A program made the position numbers and the translations under genes. This document shows positions 48,197-59,000 of a DNA stretch of 64,000 bases, piece after piece (within the stretch, counting starts at the first letter, position 1; every line of letters starts with the position of its first letter). The notes below the pieces were generated by a model, which saw only the letters and a program-made list of their open reading frames with translations, ran no database searches and was not told the DNA's origin. The stretch is from assembly GCA_963930655.1 (NCBI GenBank), contig OZ005616.1, positions 12,118,001 to 12,182,000 of the forward strand. The letters run 5' to 3'. This stretch comes from Myrica gale (Eukaryota > Streptophyta > Magnoliopsida > Fagales > Myricaceae).

Positions 48197-50894
48197 GGGA
48201 ACTTTTGCCCTATATTCTCTCATATGCCGCCATGCCAAGGTCAGCTTGACACCCAACCAGCAGGCTGAAGACAAACAAGTGTCCAAACAATAAAATACTT
48301 CATCTTGTTCTTGACCATGCTTGGAACCTCCATGGTGCTTGCGGATGGAATCCTCACACCATGCATAACCGGTACGGTAGAGCAATATAGCGCCCTAGAT
48401 AGTTAATAATTTTGCTTTAGAGTTTCTTTGTATCTAATATACCTACAAGACAAGAGATTTACAACATGATGTACTTGGATGCAGTATTATCAACTGTAGG
48501 AGGAATTAAAGGAGCTACTCTATCTGACAATATGATAATGTGGATTTCAGTGGGAATCTTCATCGTTTTGTTCCAAATTCAGAGGTTTGGGATGGATAAA
48601 ATTGGTTATAGTTTTGCTCCTATACTTACCACCTTGTTTCTTTTCATCGGAGTCATTGGCTTGTACAATTTTGTGAAGTATGATCCGGGTGTTATCAAGG
48701 CAGTCAATCCAATGTACATTGTTCATTATTTCACGAGGAGCAAGAAGGATGCATGGATTTCTCTTAGAGGCATCATCTTATGCCTAACAGGTACGCATTG
48801 CATAATTTTCCAACTCTATTATCATTGTTTACGCCCTTGAATATTCATAGGCAAAAAGGAATATAGGGAGATATTGTTTCTGTAGCAGCAAGTCGTGGTT
48901 ACTGTTTCAAAAGTTTCAACTTTAGAAACCATTGAAATCTAACGAGAATGTTCCATATTATCAAACTTTATACGCAGTCAATCTTAAACCCTAAATAATC
49001 TTTTGCTAATTTGTGTTCCTACGTCTGAAGATGGTGGTTTTTTGGTCAAACAATTATCTGCAGGTTCCGAAGCCTTGTTTGTTGATCTTGGTCACTTATG
49101 CGTTCACTCAATTCAGATAAGCTCGTGCGCTCTAGTCTTTCCTTCTGTTGTTATTGCCTACTTTGGTTAAGCTTCCTATCTAAAGCTGCACAATCAGGTT
49201 GGTTATTCAGAAGTTCTATCTCTCATAGTAAAACTCCCTGATTTCTCTCAGAAAGGAGTTTTACTCCTAAAAGGTTTGTGACTCTTAGGTCTATATAAGG
49301 ATCAAGGTATTCTTCTTTACGAGGCATGCTTAATTCCATTCTCTAAACACTAAACATCTTCTTGAGATCTAATTTGGCCGTCAGAGACTTGATCCGAGGT
49401 CACCCCTCCCTTGGTGATTTTTGCAGGATTGATCGACTCCAGTTCTGTGGTTGTTTGGTCAAACAATATCTACAGGTTTTGAAGCCTTGTTTGCTGATCT
49501 TGGTCACTTATGAGTTCACTCAATTCAGATAAGCTCATGCGCTCTAGTCTTTCCTTTTGTTGTTCTTGCCTACTTTGTTTAAGCTTCCTATCTCAGGCTG
49601 CACAATCAGGTTGCTAGCAATGCCTTCTATAGTTCAGTTCCAAGTATGTTACTGGTCCTTACTATTACTTTTAATTGCTTTATTTGCCTTGTGTTACTTT
49701 TATGTAGAACCCGTATACTGGCCAATGTGTGTGGTGGCAATGATAGTTGCTAGTCAGTCATTAATCTCAGCTTCCTTCTCCATCATCCAACAGCCCTTAG
49801 GGCTTGGTTGTTTCCCAGTGCATACAGCCTCCAAACACAAAGGACAAGTTTATGTACCCAAGATCAATACACTTCTCATGGTGGCTTGTGTGGGTGTCAC
49901 TCTTGGCTTCAAAAATACATTTAAGATTGGCAACGCCTATGGTAAATACTCGAAACTTCAATTTTCGAGTAGGACATTCGGTTAATGTTACATAGAGATC
50001 CTTTGCACTCTTTTATTTATTTTTTTATAGAAATTTCCTCTTTCCTTTATTGTTCTTGTCATGATCAAGATATGGAAGAAACATATTCTTGATCATCATC
50101 TATTCCCTTAGGATCTGGCTCTTGGAACTCCGATTTCTAAGCCCAGTACTCTACAAGTTTGTCGATGGAGGGTATCTTGCTTTGTTATTTGCCATGGTTC
50201 TTGTGACTACAGTTATGTTCTTATGTTATTATGGTTACAGTAAGAAGTACATGTACGCGCTAGAAAACAAAGTTTCTCCACAGAAATTGGTTGAAATAGC
50301 ATCTGATCCCACCATCCATTGGGTCCCGAGTCTTGCCCTATTTTACACTGAGCTTGTCCATGAAATTTCCCCAATTTCACGCACTATGTTTCCAATATGC
50401 TAGCTCTGAACTCAGTTCTTATCTTTGTCTCAATCAAATACCTACCCATAAGCACAGTCCTTCCAGAGGATCGGTTTTTGTTCGGACGACTGGAGCCCCA
50501 TGAGCTAAGCATTTTCCGATGTGTAGTGCGTATGGATACAAGGACGCAAGGACAGAGTGGGAGTCTTTTAAGGATATGCTGGTGTATCAATTGAAGGATT
50601 TCATACGAAAGGACGAGCTCATGTCAAGGCAGGATATGGACGATGAATTAGACAATATTGAGGAAGTGACAAGGACATGCGAAGCAACAGTGCAAAGAGA
50701 GGTGCGAAAAGTTTGGGGACGGTGTTTATCCACTTGGCGAAGACTAGGTGATAGCCTCAAATGGGCCTAGCTTGTGTAAGAAAGTAGCCATAAACTACGG
50801 ATATAATTTGTTGAGACGTGTGAGGAAGGCAGATGAAGTTTTCATTATTCCTCGCAAGTGACTTCTCAAGGTGGGGAAGACTTGCGAGGTCTAG
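48197..50894 (+). pseudogene. HAK/KUP/KT potassium transporter pseudogene
   Basis: The exon pieces in order are: 48197 onward ([21 protein letters not shown], stop at about 48290); 48296-48371 (TMLGTSMVLADGILTPC); 48485-48790 (VGGIKGATLS ... GVIGLYNFVKYDPGV); 49063 onward (GSEALFVDLGH ... stop); 49615-49940 ([36 protein letters not shown]); 50150-50894 (ALLFAMVL, YTELVHEISPI, LPEDRFLFGR, YGYKDARTEWESF, and C-terminal GYNLLRRVRKADEVF). These are the conserved blocks of plant high-affinity K+ carriers, multi-pass membrane proteins of about 780 aa. The first exon and many helices are absent; frameshifts occur near 50390 and 50530 and stops in several exons. An exon is duplicated around an LTR-like insert. 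It is dead. Confidence 0.9.
49033..49612. repeat. Duplicated transporter exon flanking an LTR-like fragment
   Basis: The exon with GSEALFVDLGH and its acceptor occurs at 49033-49204 and again at 49446-49612 in direct orientation. The second copy has extra changes (a stop after HL). Between them, 49205-49445 looks like the inner half of an LTR: a TATA-like CTATATAAGG at about 49298, then GATCTAATTTGGCCGTCAGAGA and TTTTTGCAGGATTGATCG typical of U5 ends. Confidence 0.7.
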
Positions 50895-51150
50895 AAAGTA
50901 GAAATTGTGATCCCTTGCACTCGCAGTGATTTCCTTCAACTTGGTTTGTTCACTGGCTAGCTGGGATGCACGAGGAGTTCTGCAATTTTGGTCCATCTTA
51001 AAAATGTAGTGTACTTGATTCAATTATATATGTCTCTGCTTTCTCCCACATTTTCAAGGTATATATATATCTCCATTAAGATTAGATTGTTGTTTTTAAT
51101 TCATTTTCTCCCTTTAAGAAATTCTAAATCACGATATCCTACACAAAAGG
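50895..51150. other. Spacer after the transporter pseudogene
   Basis: No coding signal is seen beyond the transporter's last conserved codons. Confidence 0.35.
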
Positions 51151-51460
51151 AGAATTTGGCTTACTTTTCTAGGAAGAATTAATACATTCCAACTAACAGC
51201 CAGCAAAGAACCAACAGAAGGTAATGAACCTGTAACGGCAGAAGTCTAATAAGCCTTGAATCTCTAGACACACAAAAGAGTGAATGGGCTAAATTGACAA
51301 TTGCCCTAGTTTGTCCCTGATTGCATATGTAATGTATACTTACAGTACAGGTGCAGTGCCATGCGAAAACCTCAGAATTCCAGACACTGCAAACACAAAG
51401 AATTCCAACTTCAGTGATTTTAGATAATCGAAACGATCCAATGTAAATATTCAAAGATTT
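51151..51460 (-). pseudogene. Stray copy of exons 6 and 7 of the membrane-protein gene
   Basis: This 310 bp block matches 20071-20374 closely in the same orientation: exon 7, intron, exon 6 and flanking intron DNA of the At2g12400-like gene 30 kb away. Small insertions break both exons (for example AAT after the exon-7 donor region and an extra ACAGT next to the exon-6 donor). No other part of the gene is nearby. Intron sequence is included, so it came from DNA, not from a processed transcript. Confidence 0.85.
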
Positions 51461-53043
51461 TCTGATTTTTCTAGAGGGAGAAGAAAAAATTTGACTAAAT
51501 GTCAAAGAAAACTTCATTAAACTCTAGATAGTAGATACCCATATAGCTTATCTTTCTCTCTAAATTTTATAATATAATTCTAAAAAAATATATATAAAAA
51601 GAAAAAGACAAAAAAGAAACTGATTCTGACTCCCTTCTTCACAATTGTATTTTCTCTCAGGCCAAAATAAAAACATTCCAAATTAAAATGATATAACTAA
51701 TTAGTTCCCAAATCACCCATATCAATTTTCATAAATTTGAGCACAAAATGTAGCCGCAAACAATTCATTTTATGAATATTTTTTATTGTTAATATATAAT
51801 AGAATGGTAAGAAAATTTTTAATTATGGTAATTCTAACACTTGGATCTTAACTTATAAATATTATCTATTGATTTTAAACGCTTTTGCATTCTGTTAAAA
51901 AAAATAGTTTTTAGCCTTTGAAATGATGGTTTTTGCTTCACGAAGCATTGCTACATAAAAAATGTGCATGATTTCATGTATCAAAAAATTACTCTCTCCA
52001 AAATAATGAATTTTTTTAACAAATTAATGCATAATATCTAAACTTACTAATGTGTAGGTAAAATATCTTTATAGTTTACTGTAATGTGAAAAGACAGATA
52101 CCCCCTTGCATAGGGAATCCAAAACATGTAAGTCAAAGAACGCTGCGTCGGCTCCGTCTTCATTCAAATCACAATGCGGCTTGTGATGGCTGGCATGGAT
52201 GTGCGGGAAGCTTACGCGATTGACGGTTGGGGACAGTGTTCTCTATTTCTTTCTGTTTTATGAACAGCTTAACAATGGAAAAGCCAACCAAAGGTCATTT
52301 CAAATGTCACCAAGACAGGCTGCATACCTCCAAAATTGAAGCTTATTCATGCCTGCCTGCAGTAAGAAATAGAACCATAGGAAAAAGGGTAAAAGAAAGT
52401 AGATAAGATAAAAAAAAACAAAAACAAAAGGAAAAGTATTAGTAGCGCAAAACAACAAACCCTACTAGTTTGGCTATCACTTGAGCCCAATTGCATGCAG
52501 CACTATCCAAACCCAGAAGAGCTGAAGCTATGAGGGGGAAGAGATTGGAGAAAAGCCGTTTTCCAGGTAGCATTGTGTTCACACGTGATTCCCCCTCAAA
52601 CAACAAGAAGCTGTATGAAAGGATTGGAGAAACAGGAACAGTAGGCTACATTTACCACATTAATATCAACCCCAAGGATACGCACTTTAAATCTTCATCC
52701 CTACTTTTTACCACAAGAAAAGTAAAACAATCCTTATTCCCTATGTTATCAACATCTAAGAGACACATTAAACTCCAAAACAATTTGTAAAACTAAACAA
52801 GAAAACCAACAAAGAAAAGTAAAGAAAAAAAAAAAGGCATTCTCTGTACACAGAAACAATTGGGTCAGACAATTTTCGAAGTGGGGACCCCCATGGTCAG
52901 CTTGGTAGACGATTATATCCCTTGTTTGGATGTCACGATATCATTGAAAAATCCCAATTGAGGCAGGACCATCAGCGGTTGGAGAGGCTTTCACATGCGT
53001 GGGGAACGGATCCAAAGCCTAGGTGGAGTATGTGGCCGGATCA
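51461..53043. other. Intergenic and probable 3' UTR of the SANT-like gene
   Basis: 51461-52100 is very AT-rich with no gene. From about 52500 the DNA is less AT-rich and may include the 3' UTR of the minus-strand SANT-like gene, whose stop codon is at 53044. An open frame of 99 codons at 52491-52790 on the plus strand has no recognised homology. Confidence 0.35.
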
Positions 53044-56000
53044 TCATTGCATCGGAAGGTTTGTGTGGGGAAGGATGGAGTTCGCTAGCTCTTCGTTCAC
53101 CTTCACTGGAAGTGGCGGCATTTGCTTCATTACTTCTGGAGTGTCATTCACGCACAAGCTGCGTAGAAGAGGATAAGCGAGCAAGGAGCCTTCATAAATA
53201 ACAAGTCATTCCAGTAGCAAATTCGTAAACATAACTCTTTCCAATAGGAAATTCAAATAACATAATGCCAGATTTTGGATTAAGAAAAATCATAGAGGCC
53301 AAACATTTTTCGAGCATAAAATTTGCTTGATACCTTAAAAAACAATACACAGAAAGATACAACAATCTCTGTTTAATGTAGGTTTCTATAAAATGCTGGG
53401 ATTAATTTACTCAATGACTCAAAGGAGAAACATGGCCAACCAATAAATTCTTCCACCAGATCTCCTACTCTTCAACCAAACAATATTCAGGAAGCAAACC
53501 CATGTATTACGGTATAAATATGCATAATATAAATGTATGTTCCTATATGATCAAGGTGATTTTGGCAAATGCATATTGAAGAAGGCCAATAACAGGCAGG
53601 TCAACAAAGACAGGTGTAACATATACCAAATGCTACATAATTGAGTCGTGTATCATTAATTCTTCAGAATGAGAAACAAACGTCCATCTTACAGTTACAA
53701 GAATTCTAGTGACATGCACGACATGAACATTTACGAAACATATAATCACATTGACGTAAAGAAATATGCAAATGTTTACATCCAGATCATCCAATACGAG
53801 TATTACTGTGGAAAGTGAAAACTATATCAAAACATCCAGCGTAAGTGTTAAGCATAAGTGGCAACATACTCCGCCATTATTCGGTGGATGTTGTCGCGAG
53901 TTTGACAGAAGAGATTGATATTGTCCGGTATCTGAACATAAAAAGGCAAAAAATTCAGCTACGTAATCACTAAGGATCCACAGGTGATCAATAATTAAGA
54001 GAAGCAACCAGAACGCACTCCTGTTGAAACTTTTTGAGTCCAAATTGCATGAATTGTACATAAAGGAACAGGTGTTATCAGCAGGACTTCAATTTTATCT
54101 GCACTGATAGTTGACGTTATAACAACCAATCCTTCATAAGACATAACAAAATCAAAACTTAGTAAGCTGACCCCTCTTCTCCCATAACTCAATTTCTGGC
54201 CCAACCACCATCTGTTGTTAGTATGTTGACGCATAAATTACCTATTAGTCCACCTACGGCCCATTTTGGATGGCAAAAATTTTTTTTAGAGACTTTCACA
54301 ATCACTTTTTCATCAATTTCAATACATTTTTACAAATTCCAAGAACCTTTTCGCAAACTCCAATAACTCTTTACAAACTTTAACAACTTTTCACCAATTT
54401 CAAGAGAATTTACAATACCTCCAGCAACCAGAAAAATTTTTTGCCCATCCAAACACAGGCTAAAACAATGTAAAATTCTCAGTTGGTATTTGAGTTTGGG
54501 CCATCCAATTGGCAAAACTGCAACTCTCCCAAGATATGAAGGAATAAAAATATCAGCAAGATTATTTAAGACCCTTATAGGAGCTGATATGTGAGCTGGA
54601 AATTTGGAGATTTAATGGACAGATATGGACAGCAAAACTGTCAGTTGACAGACATTCCTTGAATTGGAATGCTTCTTTAGATGGGTTTAAGCATCACAAT
54701 CACGTGTGTAAGCTTCGTCGCTCTCTCTATGGTCTCAAACAAGTCCAAGGGCCTGGTTTGATAATTTTGAAGCACTTTATTACCTTTTTCCTTCAAACAG
54801 AGCAAGCATGACTCCTCTTTATTTATTCGGAAAACCGACATGGGTATTATTGTTCTTTTGGCTTATGTTGACAATATTATCATCAATGGTTCCAATTCTA
54901 CTTGGCCAACTAAAGATTCATCTCTCCAAGTCCTTTCATATGAAAGATCTTGGGTTTCTCACCTATTCTTGGTCTTGAGGGGCATCGTAGTTCATCTGGT
55001 ATTTCCCTCAATCAACATAAGTATGCTTGTGATCTGGTGGCTAAGGTTGGTCTGCAAGATGCCACCCTTGTTGATACTCCCATGGAGTTGAATGTCAAGC
55101 TTCGCAAAGAGGACGGTGACTTGTTGATCCTAGTGAATATCTAAACTTGTTGATCCCACTTTAGATACCCTTTTGTAGATTTTGTCGATTTTCTCAGTTT
55201 CCTTACTTGTTTGGATTAGTGTCTTTGGTATAGTTCTTTGTACTGTTTTCACTAATTCTAATGAGATTGGCTTATTTATCAAGAAGAAGTTTTAATCGGA
55301 AGTTGGTAGGTAGTTTTGTCTACCTAACAATTGACTGGACATCTCCTTTGCTGTGCAATAATTCAGCCAGTTTCTTCAGACTCCTTGTCATCTTCATTTG
55401 GCTGCTGTCAATAGAATCATACGTTATGCTCAGGGCACTTCTGACCGAGGCTTATTCTTCCCTAGATGCACTTTTCTATGGCTTGCTGCTTTTAGCGACG
55501 TTGACTGGGTAGGTGTGCTAATACACATCGCTCCATCAGTGGTTGGTGTGTGTTCTTAGGTGATGCGTTGATCTCTTGGAAGAGTAAGAAACAAGACCGG
55601 GTTTCTAAGTCTTCTACAGAATCTGAGTACAAGGTGATGTCTCTTGCATGTTTGGAGATTATTTGGCTTAGAGGTTTGCTTGCTGAATTAGGCTTATCTC
55701 AGACCGATCCTACACCTTTACACGTAGATAATACGAGTGTCATTCAGATCACGGCCAATCCCATTTATCATGAGCACACAAAGCATATTGAAGTACACTG
55801 TCAATCTATCCGTGAAGCCTTTGAAGATCAAGTTATCACTTCCCCATGTTTCTACTGAACTACAGCTCATTGATATCTTCACCAAGGCTCTCACTCGCCA
55901 TTGCTAGTGTTTCTTGTGTAGCAAATTGATGCTTGTTGATCAACCTGCATCAATTTGAGGGGGGCTGTCAATGGACAATTTTGCTGTCCATATCTGTCCC

Positions 56001-59000
56001 ATTAAATCTCCAAATTTCCAGCTCACAAATCATCTCCATATCTGTGATATTTCCTTCCTTATTTCTTCCATTCATTCTAGATTATTCTTTTGTACAGTTA
56101 GCATATCAAATTATAGTTTGTAGCTTTTCTTGTATAGGCCATGTCTCATGCGGCCACCTATTTCTTTCCTTGTATAGCATTACTTGAAGAGCCTATATAA
56201 TGAACAGTACATTCAAGGCCAAACCATTCGGCCAATTCCACAAATCTTGTGAATGCCAAAAGAGGGCTGCTTATTCTCACGATCAATGAGTAATTACATG
56301 TTTGTAGCATAAGTATTGACTTTGGAGATGCTTCCCAAAGTAAATACAATAGCTAGAAAAAGTAAACCAATACGCAAACTTGTAAATGATGTAAACAAAA
56401 ATAAGCAAATGATGTAAGCCTTCTTCACCTGTAAAGCTGCAAGGTTTGCAGAAATTTGATTTAAGACCTGTGCATTTTGCTCAAGAAGCTCTCCCGTGGC
56501 ACCTCCAATGGCTGCAAACAGCAGAATTCAAATTTTCAACACAACTACGGTTGTTGCGAAGAAAACAAACTCTGCTTCAAAACATGCTCCTCAAAAGGGA
56601 AGATAGTACAGTAGTGTTCTCCTCGATAAAAAAAAAAAAGGATCTTCAAATCATTCTTTTAAGTGAAATTGAATGTTGAGTGTTTTGAAACATATGAGAA
56701 TAATCATTTTTACAACATTACTCCCATTGAGCTTTAGCACAAATGATGAAGGATTCAACACTGGAGCCAAGATATATCTCAAACTTGTTTGAACAATGAC
56801 TAAATAGATAGGACAACAAGAAGTGGTTTCATTTACTGGGACAGAGAAATGCATAGTTCGAAGAGCATTATGTCTTTTTGGAAGAAACTGACATAATTAT
56901 CACTCTCACAAATGTTGTACAATCCATGCACAGAGAGAGCCATATATTACATTCTATAATACTTCTACAAAGACACACAATCCATTTCAAGCCTAGATGC
57001 AACAAACTCCCAATTTAGTTGCAAACGCCTTCAAAGGCATGAATTCAAATCTGTCAATGATACGATTCTAGCAAAAAATGCAAGCGTCACATGTCATTCA
57101 ATTATATAACTGGACAATGTTAGCTAAAGGCTGCTAGTAATCATGAGTTCAAAGTCAAACGTATTGAGATTGTGTCAAACATAACCAGAATGGAATAAAG
57201 AGCCACTGGTTCCAAGGAAGCTTAACTGTAGACAAACCCAAAAAATGAGTTCTGAAGGTGGAAGAAAGCTTCCATGAAACAAGCAAATTTGCTCCATTAA
57301 GAACTAAACAGAAATTAGCGATGAACTACACAACTGACCTTTGAATGAGATGCCATCATCATTATCCATAGGAATAATTGGTGGAGCATAAGGGGGAACA
57401 TTGGGCCGTGCCGCAAAGTGAGACGACTTAGCTGAAGGATCATTGACTCTTTCCTATGGACGAAAAAAGAAGAAAAAACAGGTGAAAAAATTGAAAAATA
57501 CAACTGCAAAGCATCTGATGACTGAAGAACGGGTACTCAACAGCAATAAAAAGCCAAAACGTCGCAGTATAATTTACAGTTAAACGCAACCGACTGCACA
57601 ATGAAATAGAAGATAAGAGGAAAAAGAAACACAAACACAACGTAAATAGAACCAGGTATCTGGCCACTTAAACCTCATCATACATCTGGTGAGGAAAGCA
57701 TTACAATCCGAAGGCTAGGGAGAAAAAAGATTGCCAAGGTGTCAAATTTTCAGGACTAGATTGATCTAAGCAAAAGCTTGAGGTATTGCAATGAAAAATT
57801 GGACACCTGAACCTGATTAAGAAAATGGTAGCCAATTTCTTGTGCAATTTCAACTAACAATTAAAGCTTAATTATAACTACTTATCTATGTCATAGGTTT
57901 CAAACCAACAATGTGGGGAACATATCTACTTGCTAGTTCAGATAGTCCATAAAACCTTTAAGATTTAAAATTGATTAACATAATAGTTATTAATCAGAAG
58001 TATTGTAACAAACGAACATAGTTGCTACAAAATGCATTGGGTCAGAAACACGGTGCTATTACCCCTTGACATGACGGCAAACTATACGATTACCTATATG
58101 ATTTATACAACTAAAATGGGTTGAAAAATCTATCACAAACATGGTGCTATCACCCTTTGACACAACGGAAAACTATAATTATTTTGACCAATGTCTGTGG
58201 CATGATGTGTATATAATTTCATCTATGCCAAAGAACTGATCTGTTTAGGGACAAATAATATCACATGAAACACACACTTGCACAAGTGTCCACATGAACA
58301 ACCAAATGAAAAAGCTTTGCCAGCGTAATTTCCAAAATATCACATCCAAGCAAGAAATAACTGAAAACATACCTTTTTATCTTTGTTTTTCCTGGTCAAA
58401 TTATGTTCTTCCTTCCTTCTCTTGCTATTTTCTTTTTTCTGAGGAACCAAAAACCAATAATCACAACCCTATGACATACAACAGCAGATGAATATTGTGT
58501 TTCAACAGAAGAAATTCAATCTTCATTTCAAACAAAAAAAGAACAAGCACAAATGTGTGTCCTCTCAACAATTTATAAATGCAAATCTAAGAAAAAATAA
58601 ACTCCAAGAAATTCAAGAACAAATCATAATGAGTGCTGACAAGAACACTCGTCTAGACATACAAATCGTAGGAAAATGAGATGATTTACGCCCGGTCCAA
58701 TTAAGCTTTAAAAAATTAATTGCATGTTTATGAATCTCCCGACAAAATGTCCACACTATACACAGGGAGAGTGCACCAGAAATCACATACCATATGCTAC
58801 AAGGAGACGTCAATCTTTAGACAACTAAGAGACATCCCAAAACAATGATCCCAGGCTACACAAAACATATAGTATTTCCTATTCCAAATCCTTCCCCTCC
58901 AGGGTTGAAGTCAATAACTCCCCTTTATTAAGGAAATTAGATATGCCACTAGGCTAGAAGGGTTTACTTGACATTAAAAAGCCAGTAAACAAGCAAAAAG

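Larger units (their letters stand above)
54545..56290 (+). mobile_element. Copia remnant between an inverted LTR piece and a 3' LTR
   Basis: The plus-strand pol end is followed by a purine-rich tract (55954-55965, TTTGAGGGGGGC) and a 3' LTR starting TGTCAATGG at 55966, with a TATATAA at about 56194. On the left, 54545-54650 repeats the first 100 bp or so of this LTR in inverted orientation, ending exactly where pol sequence begins. Gag, integrase and the first half of the reverse transcriptase are missing. The element lies in the intron between exons 56511-56429 and 53931-53870 of the SANT-like gene, antisense to it. Confidence 0.8.

Noticed and set aside
52491..52790. A 99-codon frame on plus
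   Set aside because: No known domain; it lies in the probable 3' UTR region of the SANT-like gene on the other strand.
53848..53869. Early stop of the SANT-like gene by reading through the donor at 53870
   Set aside because: Splicing to 53158 restores the conserved family C-terminus in phase, so the stop at 53848 belongs to the intron or to an unspliced isoform.
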